Positions 1 to 6,834 of a DNA stretch of 7,960 nt are shown here, piece after piece. The first letter of the stretch is position 1. Every line of letters begins with the position of its first letter. Position numbers and translations under genes: made by a program. Below the pieces are notes generated by a model, which did no database searches, was not told the DNA's origin, and was given only the letters and a program-made list of their open reading frames with translations. This stretch comes from an uncultured Eubacteriales bacterium. GTDB lineage: Bacteria > Bacillota > Clostridia > Oscillospirales > Acutalibacteraceae. Where the stretch lies: the NCBI GenBank assembly GCA_934491515.1, contig CAKSTF010000027.1:1-7960 (forward strand), given 5' to 3'.

Positions 1-3000
1 CCCCTCCGGCGTTTACAAGTATATTCGCCGTAAGTGCCTCGTCCAGAGTGAAGGTCGCACTGTAAGAATCAAGGCTGCCGCTTGTACCCACAAGCAAAAG
101 ATTGCTGCCGTTATCGCAAAGCGCCCAGCCTCCCGTGGGCTCGGACTGACTGTTTGTAACGGTTATCCTGTCCTTCGGGGTACCCGTCGGCATTGTGTAG
201 TATATCCTGCCTGCCGACCAGTTGCTGTAATGCGTAAATATCGCTTTATTTTCCGAAAGGTCAACGCTGTCAAAATATATCGCCGTGCCGCTTGCAGTCC
301 CTGTTGAGGTTATGCTTTTTCCGCCTGCTTTGTAATTTACCGTGTATCCTGCGGTCTTGCCGCCTACTGTGCCGTTGATTATCACGCCTCTGTCACTCGG
401 ATTTATGTTAACCGTGGCGCCGCCTGCGGAGAACGGTTTCAAAACGCCGCCGATATGGCCGCCCGTAAGGTTAAAGGCGACATCGCCGCTTACGCCGTTC
501 GTGTTTGTGCCATCGGCCGTTCTGTTACCGAGGTACACATTGCTGCCGTAAAAGCCGCCTTTCATATCACAGGTAACATTTCCGTTTATCGCGGCGGTTG
601 TTTTTGCGTTTCCGAGTACCAGATGCCGCGCGGCGTTTCCGCTTCTTACATTGTTGCCGCCAGTGATAAGCGCGTAAACATCGCCGTTTATCTCGCCGCC
701 TGAAGAACCTAAGAACACCGATCCGTCTATCGCAACGTCGCCCTCGCGGTATTTATCACTTGAAACTGCGGGAGAAATTGTAAGTTTTACGGCGTACTGC
801 GCCGTGCCCGCCGATATTTTACCGGTTGCAGAGCCTGCCGTGATACCTTTATCGGTATAGGAAGCAGCAATTTTATACTTTTTAATAAGGGTTTCAACGC
901 CGTTTGTAATTTCACCCGTGCTGCTGCCGCCGTAAAAAACATTACCGTTATCGGCAAGAGAAAGGGTATTGCTTATATGTCCGTTAACGGTTGCCGAACG
1001 CGCGCCGCCGTAAATTGCCGCTGCAAACGTGCCGCCCGTTATTTCGTTTTTAATATTGCCGTTTACCGTGCCGCTTTCACTGCCGCCGAAGAACGAAGCG
1101 GTATAGTTTCCGCCTTCAAGAGAGTTTTCTATATCTCCGTTTACCGTGCCGCTTTTCGCGCCGCCGTAAACGGGAATGTTTATATTGCCGCCGGTTACGG
1201 TAAGTTTAAGCGCCGGTTTTGAAGAATCCGCCGGTTTTGCAACCGCCGCCGTTTTAGATCCTGCATATATGCCCCACGACTGATAGTCAGTAGAGCCCGC
1301 CGCCTTTGACGCCGCCGCATACGAATTGTAACCGTTTATTATAAGTTCAGTTCCGTTATAGGTTCCGCTTGCCGCAGAGTCGGTTCCGTAGCCGTAGATA
1401 TTGCAGAAAAATCCGCCGTTTACCGTGGTTTTAACGCTGCCGTATATCTCACCGCCGCCGCAATACAGGTCTTTCTTGAAAAGTCCTCCGTTAATCGTGT
1501 TTTCTACCGAACCCACGGTAGCCGCAACATACGATGTGGTTCTCGTGCTTGCCGGCGCCATTCTTACAACGCCGTATGATTCAAGATAGTTGACTGTGTT
1601 TTTGATAACAACGGTATCGCTCATGGAAGCAAGGCTTGTTTTGTCCGGCTGTGCGGTAATTGTGCCGTCAACGCCGTTTTTACCCCATGTGCCGCCCATG
1701 TGCACGTTATTACCAAGGAATACGGGACCTATATCGGTATCCTCAACGCCTATGGTATTTACAAGTTTCTTTATGTATGTGTTAAGCCCCTGACCGCTAA
1801 AGGATATCATACCTGTTCCTATAGGGGTAACGTCAAAAAGTCCGCCTGTAATATTATTCTGAAGTTCGGTTTTAATGCGGCCGATGTAACTTGCCATATA
1901 TATTCCGGAAGCGGAGGAATAACCCGTGGTTACGCTTTCGTCCGCAGGATAGAAAAGGAATGCGCCGCCCGAAACGTTGTTTTGAAGCGTACCTATGGTA
2001 CAGTTGTTTTCGCCGCCCATAAATACAGAGCCCTGAACGCCTTTTTTGCACCTTACAACTATTTCGCCGCCCGAAATATTATTTACCGCCTTTTCGGTGG
2101 TTACGGCATTGTATCCGCCAAAAAATACGCCGCCGCACGAGCCGGAGGTCATCGCCGTGGGATAAACGGTTATGCTGCCGCCCGAAATGTTGTTTGTAAT
2201 GCTTTTAACGGTGGCGGAAGCCCCGACAGCGCAGAATCTTTCAACGCCCTCGCCGCCTATTTTACCGTTTTTCATATTGAAAACGTACTCGCCGCCGTAG
2301 GTAACGCCGCCCGCAAGACCCAGATAGTTACGCACTGTACCGCCGTTTATATTAACGGTAAAGTTACCCTCCTGCCGTTTGCCGTAGGTGTTTTGGAAAT
2401 TGCAGCCTGCGTTAAGGTTTTCAACGCTGCCGCCGTTTACGGTGATTATAATGTTTGCCATTTTACCGGTAACCATACTGTTTTCGCCTGCACGCAAGGT
2501 TTGTACCGTGCCGCCGTTTACAGTGGCTCGGAAATACTTGTTTTCGGTATAGCAGTCATACACCCAATCCGCAGGGTCTGTAGAGGCGGTTGCCGAATAT
2601 GCGCCGAAAGCGCCTATGCCGCCTGCCGCCACAATATTGAAATTACCGCTGTTTATAACAATGTTTGAACCGGTTTCTTTTGTTTTTGCCGTTTGAAGAT
2701 CCTTTATGTTTGCGGCGTTTGTTGCGGTACCGCCGGTAATTCTATAAAGGTAATCATTGCTGTTTTTGGCGGTCGCGGTGGAATTGCGTACCGTTGTTCC
2801 TTTATCAAATGTAACCGAATTGCCGTAACAGTAGATTTCGTTAAACGCGCCGTTTGTTTCGCCGGCACCCGTTATGTTTATGTTTTCAAAGCGGTAGAAA
2901 TTGTAAAGCCCGCGCCATTTTGAAGCAAACGAACTTACAAGCATGGTGGGTGTCGCGCCGTCCGTGCTTTGTCCTATTATCTCCACGGTTACAGGGTTGC

Positions 3001-4399
3001 CGTCCGCCGATTTAACGGCTGCAGTGCTGCCCGTAATCGAACTGTTTAAGGTTGAAGCCGCCGCAGAGCGTACGTCCGCACCGTTTGATTTAACTATTAT
3101 TCTGGCAGAAATTTCGCCGTCGGTACCGCTTACCGCGGATATGTCCGCCGCGAGTTTCTTTTCTGCTTCGGAAATATAGGTAAAGGGCGAAGTTTCGCTG
3201 CCGTCGCCGCCCGAAACGCCGTCTGCATAATATGTAAAAGTGTGTTCGGGTGTTTTCGTTTCCTGCGCGCCGTAAACCGTGAAATATTCGTTTTCTATAC
3301 GCTGCGCCAGCGCCCTGCCCATCTCTTCCTGCTGGCTTGCCGAAGGATGTCCGGCAAACTGCGAAGCAAGCGCCGCCGAACCGTTGCCGCCCCTGTGGTA
3401 ACGCATTGTGCCGAGGTTTTCATAACCCGCAACAGCCGCAAGCGATTTAAGATAAAGGTCGTGTTTATAACTTCCGCCCGTGCCTATCCATAATATCGGC
3501 ACGTCGTCGCCGTTTTTTGATTTAAGCAAATCAACAAAGTTTTTTGCTCTTGTTTTCCATTCGGTCATATTGCTCTGTCCGTCGTTTGCACCGAGTTCCA
3601 CCACAATAAGATCAGGCTTTCTTTCAAATCCGTATTCCGCGGCAGAGGATTTGTAATCAAATTCGCCCGCTATATACGGATAAAGCGCCGTCATACTGGT
3701 TTTGCTGTCGGTGTCCTGCTGGCTTTCGGCACCCAAAAGTCCTATGCCGCCGCGCGCAACTATCGAATAGTCGGCGTCAAGCAACTCCGCCGCCTTGTAG
3801 CCGAAAGAATACATAACGGAATCGTCTTCCGGCTCGGTCCATCTGGTACCGGCTTTGTAATTTGCCATTGCGCCGTCGCCGCAGGCGTAAGAGTCGCCGA
3901 TTATTTCGATATACCGATTCTTAACCGCAGGTCTTTCGCCGATGCTGCCCTCAAAGGTAGCGCTTTCAAACTTAAAGTATTTTGTATTTTTTGCGCTTGA
4001 CTGTGAATCGCGTATTACCCTTACGGTATGCGCTCCGGCAGGGATCGCCTTTGTAACGGCGGCAGCGCCGGTAACCTTTTCGCGCGTGGCGTTTGCCTTG
4101 TCGCCGTCTACAATGATATCGACAAACAGTGCGATATCAGTATCAACGTTTACCGTAAACTGCGTTCCGCCGGACGGTACGGTAATGTTCATTTCAAATC
4201 CCGTGCCCGACCAGTCGCATACAAGCCCCGTGCCGTCCTGTTTTGTTCTTCCGAGCGTTTTAACGCTTTCCGCCGCAGCAAGATCCGCCAGCGTATATGT
4301 AGCGGACGCCGCAGATACCCCTGTAAAGCAGGCGGAAAAACAAAGGCAAAGCGTTAAAGCCGCCGCAAAAAACGCTTTGAAAAATCTGTGCCTGTTCAT
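1..4399 (-). CDS. Giant secreted CE2-like SGNH esterase fused to a GG-repeat beta-helix stalk (partial, C-terminus outside window)
   Basis: One continuous frame of 1466 codons without a stop; the 3' end lies beyond the left edge. The start at 4399 is chosen because AAGGAG sits 7 nt upstream and a signal peptide follows at once (basic MNRHR, a hydrophobic stretch to about residue 25, probable cleavage after VSA30). Residues 47-160 resemble the CE2 N-terminal jelly roll (GRT 50-52, DWSG 62-65, AGAHTVRV 121-128). Residues 163-378 are an SGNH hydrolase: GDS with Ser170, GG 217-218, GAND with Asn272, GHPS with His351. CE2 enzymes remove acetyl groups from plant polysaccharides, so a deacetylase acting outside the cell is inferred. 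Residues from about 400 on are glycine-rich repeats with a pectin-lyase-like entry (NFYRFENINIT, 500-510), probably a parallel beta-helix. No anchor is visible; SLH, sortase or dockerin modules could follow. Esterase family fairly sure; substrate unknown. Confidence 0.88.
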   Translation of the reverse strand, partial: MNRHRFFKAFFAAALTLCLCFSACFTGVSAASATYTLADLAAAESVKTLGRTKQDGTGLVCDWSGTGFEMNITVPSGGTQFTVNVDTDIALFVDIIVDGDKANATREKVTGAAAVTKAIPAGAHTVRVIRDSQSSAKNTKYFKFESATFEGSIGERPAVKNRYIEIIGDSYACGDGAMANYKAGTRWTEPEDDSVMYSFGYKAAELLDADYSIVARGGIGLLGAESQQDTDSKTSMTALYPYIAGEFDYKSSAAEYGFERKPDLIVVELGANDGQSNMTEWKTRAKNFVDLLKSKNGDDVPILWIGTGGSYKHDLYLKSLAAVAGYENLGTMRYHRGGNGSAALASQFAGHPSASQQEEMGRALAQRIENEYFTVYGAQETKTPEHTFTYYADGVSGGDGSETSPFTYISEAEKKLAADISAVSGTDGEISARIIVKSNGADVRSAAASTLNSSITGSTAAVKSADGNPVTVEIIGQSTDGATPTMLVSSFASKWRGLYNFYRFENINITGAGETNGAFNEIYCYGNSVTFDKGTTVRNSTATAKNSNDYLYRITGGTATNAANIKDLQTAKTKETGSNIVINSGNFNIVAAGGIGAFGAYSATASTDPADWVYDCYTENKYFRATVNGGTVQTLRAGENSMVTGKMANIIITVNGGSVENLNAGCNFQNTYGKRQEGNFTVNINGGTVRNYLGLAGGVTYGGEYVFNMKNGKIGGEGVERFCAVGASATVKSITNNISGGSITVYPTAMTSGSCGGVFFGGYNAVTTEKAVNNISGGEIVVRCKKGVQGSVFMGGENNCTIGTLQNNVSGGAFLFYPADESVTTGYSSASGIYMASYIGRIKTELQNNITGGLFDVTPIGTGMISFSGQGLNTYIKKLVNTIGVEDTDIGPVFLGNNVHMGGTWGKNGVDGTITAQPDKTSLASMSDTVVIKNTVNYLESYGVVRMAPASTRTTSYVAATVGSVENTINGGLFKKDLYCGGGEIYGSVKTTVNGGFFCNIYGYGTDSAASGTYNGTELIINGYNSYAAASKAAGSTDYQSWGIYAGSKTAAVAKPADSSKPALKLTVTGGNINIPVYGGAKSGTVNGDIENSLEGGNYTASFFGGSESGTVNGNIKNEITGGTFAAAIYGGARSATVNGHISNTLSLADNGNVFYGGSSTGEITNGVETLIKKYKIAASYTDKGITAGSATGKISAGTAQYAVKLTISPAVSSDKYREGDVAIDGSVFLGSSGGEINGDVYALITGGNNVRSGNAARHLVLGNAKTTAAINGNVTCDMKGGFYGSNVYLGNRTADGTNTNGVSGDVAFNLTGGHIGGVLKPFSAGGATVNINPSDRGVIINGTVGGKTAGYTVNYKAGGKSITSTGTASGTAIYFDSVDLSENKAIFTHYSNWSAGRIYYTMPTGTPKDRITVTNSQSEPTGGWALCDNGSNLLLVGTSGSLDSYSATFTLDEALTANILVNAGG
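440..691 (-). repeat. NGxV...GG repeat block
   Basis: Three related coils occur: INGDVYALITGG at residue 1237, INGNVTCDMKGG at 1271 and VSGDVAFNLTGG at 1303, spaced 34 and 32 residues apart. SVFLG or NVYLG segments lie between them. They share the TVNG to GG logic of the 26-residue repeats but carry longer insertions, which suggests loops projecting from the same beta-helix. Confidence 0.65.
935..1168 (-). repeat. Three tandem 26-residue (78-bp) repeats
   Basis: Three in-register 78-bp units lie at 1168-1091, 1090-1013 and 1012-935, encoding residues 1078-1155. Each begins [YF]GG, continues with [SG/SA]TVNG and [IV].N, and the first two end in a GG plus strand (EGGNYTASF, TGGTFAAAI). A fourth, decayed unit starts at 934 with YGGSSTGEITNG. 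The constant period without gaps makes this the most regular repeat in the protein and probably sets the length of one structural unit. Confidence 0.82.
1830..2521 (-). repeat. NGG / NNISGG repeat block
   Basis: Near-identical turns recur in the protein: VNGG at residue 627, VNGG at 654 and INGG at 684 (27 and 30 residues apart). Then NNISGG at 736, NNISGG at 773, NNVSGG at 807 and NNITGG at 848 (37, 34 and 41 apart). Each is followed by a short hydrophobic strand and, in several cases, by a second GG turn such as VFFGG or VFMGG. The copies are diverged at DNA level, so this is an old repeat family rather than a recent amplification. Confidence 0.72.
3265..4261 (-). other. CE2-like esterase module (jelly roll plus SGNH catalytic domain)
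   Basis: This is the enzymatic part of the giant protein, residues 47 to about 378. The jelly roll to SGNH order, the DWSG element, and the sequence IEIIGDSYACGDG are the layout known for CE2 acetyl esterases. Ser170 (GDS) is the predicted nucleophile, Asn272 (VELGAND) the oxyanion-hole residue, and His351 (GHPS) the base. Trp304 in LWIGTGG lies where CE2 enzymes carry active-site segments. The usual SGNH aspartate three residues before the histidine is Phe348 here. Some CE2 members are known to work with a Ser-His dyad, so this does not by itself predict loss of activity. Confidence 0.75.
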
Positions 4400-4406
4400 T
4401 TTTTTG

Positions 4407-4412
4407 CTCCTT
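4407..4412 (-). promoter_or_regulatory. Ribosome binding site of the giant secreted protein
   Basis: Read on the minus strand this is AAGGAG, ending 7 nt before the ATG at 4399. It is a strong Shine-Dalgarno match and fixes the start, in agreement with the signal peptide that begins at that codon. Confidence 0.85.
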
Positions 4413-4441
4413 CCCTTATTTGGTTTGTATTACAAAGTTTG

Positions 4442-4468
4442 TGCTTAAACGGCAATATTTTTTAAGCA
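4442..4468 (-). promoter_or_regulatory. 8-bp inverted repeat in the leader of the secreted-protein gene
   Basis: TGCTTAAA (4442-4449) and TTTAAGCA (4461-4468) are perfect inverted copies around an 11-nt loop. If transcription starts near 4475 this would be a weak, AT-rich hairpin in the 5' leader, or a DNA operator just downstream of the promoter. The stem has only two G/C pairs and is followed on neither side by a clear U-run, so a terminator is unlikely. Confidence 0.35.
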
Positions 4469-4606
4469 AGTATACAGGTTAATTATAAAGTAAAACGGAT
4501 TTAAATGTTGCAAATACTTGCTGTTGTTTTTGCGAAAATTGCTGTTTTCCTATCGCCGACAGAAAGGTTATTTTTCGCCGGACAGAATAATCCGAACACA
4601 GCAATT
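4465..4606. promoter_or_regulatory. Divergent control region with short inverted and direct repeats
   Basis: This lies within the 288-bp gap at 4400-4687, which holds no credible gene. A 9-bp perfect inverted pair, AGCAAGTAT (4465-4473) and ATACTTGCT (4514-4522), brackets the leftward candidate -10. TTGCTGTT occurs twice in direct orientation at 4518-4525 and 4539-4546, exactly 21 bp apart. Its extended form AATTGCTGT (4537-4545) recurs inverted at 4598-4606. TCGCCGACAGAA (4553-4564) is nearly repeated at 4575-4587 with one extra G. These could be regulator sites; none matches a motif I can name, including the NrdR box. Confidence 0.35.
4482..4487 (-). promoter_or_regulatory. Candidate -10 element for the secreted-protein gene
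   Basis: The minus strand reads TATAAT exactly. No convincing -35 hexamer lies 16-18 bp upstream; the nearest TTG-type element (TTGCAA) gives a 20-bp spacer. Transcription would begin near 4475, giving a leader of about 75 nt. A weak or activator-dependent promoter is possible, or the match may be chance in AT-rich DNA. Confidence 0.4.
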
Positions 4607-4624
4607 GCCACGCCCATATTTTTC

Positions 4625-4653
4625 TTGTTTTTTGGCTTTTTATATGGTAAAAT
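4625..4653 (+). promoter_or_regulatory. Housekeeping-type promoter of the nrdR operon
   Basis: The -35 element is TTGTTT (4625-4630), followed by a 17-bp spacer and TAAAAT as the -10 (4648-4653). A TG at 4645-4646 makes it an extended -10. Transcription would start near 4660, leaving a leader of about 28 nt that contains the nrdR ribosome binding site. No NrdR-box palindrome was recognised around it, so there is no visible sign of autoregulation. Confidence 0.65.
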
Positions 4654-4687
4654 AAAGGGGATATTATACGGAAAAGGGGTTAAAGCA

Positions 4688-5143
4688 ATGAAATGTCCGT
4701 TTTGCAGTTTTGAAGAAAGCAAGGTTATCGACTCGCGCCCGACCGACGAGGGCGAACGCATACGCAGAAGACGCGAATGTTTAAGCTGCGGCAAGCGCTT
4801 CACAACGTACGAAATGATAGAAAATCTGCCGATAATAGTTATCAAGAAGGACGGCTCGCGCGAAACGTTCGACCGCCAGAAACTTATGACGGGTATGCTG
4901 CGCGCCTGCGAAAAACGCCCCGTTTCAATAGAAACGCTTGACCGCGTTGTGGACGATATAGAAACCATAATCCAGAACACGCTTGACAGAGAAGTAAGCA
5001 GCGACAAGATAGGCGAACTTGTTATGAAAGAACTTAAAGTGATAGACGAAGTGGCCTACGTTCGCTTTGCTTCGGTTTACAGGCAGTTTAAGGACATAAA
5101 CACCTTTATGAAAGAACTTAACAAGCTGCTTTCAAAAGACTGA
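4688..5143 (+). CDS. nrdR: Transcriptional repressor NrdR
   Basis: NrdR is the zinc-ribbon, ATP-cone repressor that senses dATP and ATP and shuts down ribonucleotide reductase operons. The 151-residue product matches the usual family length. The zinc ribbon is complete: CPFC (Cys3, Cys6) and CLSCG (Cys31, Cys34), with the basic RIRRRREC stretch between. An ATP-cone domain follows from about residue 46, opening with VIKKDGSRETFDRQK, the typical nucleotide-binding start. The ATG at 4688 is preferred because AAGGGG lies 8 nt upstream and the protein then begins MKCPFC, as in the family. The same frame is open back to an ATG at 4505, but that extension would cover the promoter. No ribonucleotide reductase gene lies in the window, so its targets are elsewhere. 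It is probably the first gene of an operon with the two downstream synthetases. Confidence 0.95.
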   Translation: MKCPFCSFEESKVIDSRPTDEGERIRRRRECLSCGKRFTTYEMIENLPIIVIKKDGSRETFDRQKLMTGMLRACEKRPVSIETLDRVVDDIETIIQNTLDREVSSDKIGELVMKELKVIDEVAYVRFASVYRQFKDINTFMKELNKLLSKD

Positions 5144-5167
5144 CATAATTTTAAACGGAGACAGAAT

Positions 5168-6829
5168 ATGACAGAACACGAAATGATGGCGGAACTTTTA
5201 CTGCCGGAAATTAAAAAAACACCCGATTTTTATGAAAATCTTTATAAAGAGCGCGACCTGAAAGAGGGCGCGCGCGTTACCCGTGTGGCACCGAGTCCCA
5301 CGGGATACCTGCATTTGGGCACGCTTTTTACCGCGCTTGTAAACCGTATATGCGCGACCTCGACAGGCGGCATTTTCTACACAAGGATAGAGGACACCGA
5401 CAAAAAGCGCGAGGTTGACGGCGGCATTGAAGATATAATCGGCGGTCTTAACCGCTTTAATATCGAAATTGACGAAGGATACGTTTCGGGCGACCGCGAA
5501 ACGGGCGATTACGGCCCCTATAAGCAGAGCGTTCGCGGCGAGATATACCAGACTTACGCCAAAGACCTTATACGCAGAGGACTGGCCTACCCTTGCTTCT
5601 GCACCGAAGAGGAACTTAAAGCCACCCGCGAACTTCAGGAAGAAAAGAAACTGCGCACCGGCTGTTACGGCGAGTTTGCAAAGTACAGAAACATAACCTA
5701 CGCCGAGGCAAAAGTGCTTCTCGAAAAAGGTATGCCCTTTGTTGTTCGCCTGCGTTCGGGCGGCAGCGAGGAACGCCGCATAATATTTGAGGATACGATA
5801 AAAGGCAAAATAGAAATGCCCGAAAACGACGAGGATTTTGTTCTTTTAAAGTCGGACGGAATACCCACCTACCACTTTGCCCACGCGATAGACGACCATC
5901 TTATGCACACTACCCACGTTCTTCGCGGCGACGAATGGATACCCTCTGTTCCTAAACATATAGAACTTTTCAAAATACTCGGTTTCAAGGTTCCAAAATA
6001 CGGGCACATTTCCCCCATTATGAAACTTGACGACGGAAAAAAACGCAAGATTTCCAAAAGAAAAGACCCCGAAGCCGCGGTTCACTTCTTTATAGAAGAA
6101 GGATACGAGCCCGAAAGCGTTATAGAATATCTTATGACGGTAGCCGCCTCCGACTTTGAGGACTGGCGCAGAGCGAACCCGACAGAGGATTACCGCAAAT
6201 TCAAATTTAATCTTAAACGCATGAGCGTTTCGGGCGCGCTTTTTGACCAAAATAAACTTGACGATATAAGCAAAATGAAGGTGGCCTCCCTTTCAAGCGG
6301 CGAGGTATATTTGCGCCTTACCGCCTGGGCAAAGGAATTTGACCCCGAATTTTACGAACTTCTTACCCACGATCCCGATTTTACAAAGGCGATGCTTGCC
6401 ATTGACCGCGACGGCGCCAAAAAGCCGCGTAAAGATATAGCGAAATGGAGCGAAGTAAAGGATTACTACCGCTATTTCTTCAACTCGCTTTATACGCCCG
6501 AGTTTACACTGCCCGAAAATATTTCCCCTGCAGACGCAGCGGAATTTTTGAAACAGTACAAAGAAATATACAATTCTTCCGACGACCGACAGCAATGGTT
6601 CGATAAGATAAAGTCGCTTTGCCCCGCTTTGGGCTTTGCGGCAGAGACTAAGGACTACAAAGCAAACCCTGAAAAATACAAGGGAAGCGCCGGCGATTTA
6701 AGCACGGTGCTGCGCCTTGCAATTACTTCAAGAAAGAACACGCCCGACCTTTGCAGCATTATGGCAGTCCTTGGGAAAGAGGAATGTGTAAAGCGCATTG
6801 AAACGGCGGTAAATACTGTTTTAAGGTGA
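5168..6829 (+). CDS. gltX: Glutamate--tRNA ligase (long clostridial type)
   Basis: Charges tRNA-Glu with glutamate in the cytoplasm. It is a class I synthetase: the HIGH motif appears as PSPTGYLHLGT (42-52) and the KMSKS loop as KISKR (294-298). IEDTDKKRE after the first motif and HVLRGDEWIPS before the second are typical GluRS segments. Cys143, Cys145 and Cys166 may form part of the zinc site seen in many GluRS. At 553 residues it is longer than the common form of about 480-500. The extra length includes an N-terminal helix-like segment of about 35 residues before the Rossmann fold, as in Clostridium-type GluRS. CGGAG lies 7 nt before the ATG at 5168, 24 bp after nrdR, with no terminator between. 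Whether it is discriminating (tRNA-Glu only) cannot be read off directly, but a glnS gene next door makes this likely. Confidence 0.93.
   Translation: MTEHEMMAELLLPEIKKTPDFYENLYKERDLKEGARVTRVAPSPTGYLHLGTLFTALVNRICATSTGGIFYTRIEDTDKKREVDGGIEDIIGGLNRFNIEIDEGYVSGDRETGDYGPYKQSVRGEIYQTYAKDLIRRGLAYPCFCTEEELKATRELQEEKKLRTGCYGEFAKYRNITYAEAKVLLEKGMPFVVRLRSGGSEERRIIFEDTIKGKIEMPENDEDFVLLKSDGIPTYHFAHAIDDHLMHTTHVLRGDEWIPSVPKHIELFKILGFKVPKYGHISPIMKLDDGKKRKISKRKDPEAAVHFFIEEGYEPESVIEYLMTVAASDFEDWRRANPTEDYRKFKFNLKRMSVSGALFDQNKLDDISKMKVASLSSGEVYLRLTAWAKEFDPEFYELLTHDPDFTKAMLAIDRDGAKKPRKDIAKWSEVKDYYRYFFNSLYTPEFTLPENISPADAAEFLKQYKEIYNSSDDRQQWFDKIKSLCPALGFAAETKDYKANPEKYKGSAGDLSTVLRLAITSRKNTPDLCSIMAVLGKEECVKRIETAVNTVLR
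6823..6829 (+). promoter_or_regulatory. glnS ribosome binding site overlapping the gltX stop codon
   Basis: AAGGTGA contains the TGA stop of gltX and ends 5 nt before the glnS ATG. Ribosomes finishing gltX would be placed at the glnS start, so the two synthetases are probably made in a coupled ratio. Confidence 0.7.
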
Positions 6830-6834
6830 TACAA

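Larger units (their letters stand above)
2..3190 (-). repeat. Long GG-punctuated repeat region, predicted right-handed beta-helix
   Basis: From about residue 405 to the window edge, the protein alternates short beta-prone stretches with GG or NGG turns, such as VNGGTV, NISGGEI, ITGGTF and VFFGG. It is rich in Asn, Thr, Ser and Gly. Repeat coils are about 26-41 residues long and degenerate, with three better-conserved blocks listed separately. The pattern is typical of parallel beta-helix adhesins and pectin-lyase folds. No catalytic lyase signature was recognised. The stretch serves as a stalk or a ligand-binding surface by inference only. Confidence 0.7.

Noticed and set aside
1700..2668. 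Plus-strand open frame of 322 codons, plus several shorter ones across 342-4448
   Set aside because: They lie antisense to the giant secreted protein. They arise from its GGC/GCC and Asn/Thr-rich codons, have no ribosome binding sites, and encode low-complexity Ala/Tyr/Arg-rich products without recognisable domains.
4391..4399. Lipoprotein signal peptide for the giant protein (FSAC around Cys24)
   Set aside because: Phe at the -3 position of the lipobox is atypical, and a better signal-peptidase-I site (VSA, residues 28-30) follows a few residues later.
4442..4468. Rho-independent terminator in the intergenic gap
   Set aside because: The stem is AT-rich, with only two G/C pairs and no U-run. 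Both flanking genes start here rather than end.
4442..4606. NrdR-box operator near nrdR
   Set aside because: The short palindromes here do not fit the AC-rich, tandem 16-bp NrdR box, and no ribonucleotide reductase gene is present.
4505..4687. N-terminal extension of nrdR to an upstream in-frame ATG
   Set aside because: It would add 61 residues before the conserved MKCPFC start, would span the extended -10 promoter, and lacks a Shine-Dalgarno site. The start at 4688 has one.
4501..5007. Minus-strand open frame of 168 codons over nrdR
   Set aside because: It is antisense to a certain gene, with no family resemblance and no ribosome binding site.
5846..6595. Minus-strand open frames inside gltX
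   Set aside because: They are shadows of a well-conserved synthetase. Their products resemble nothing and shift with codon bias.
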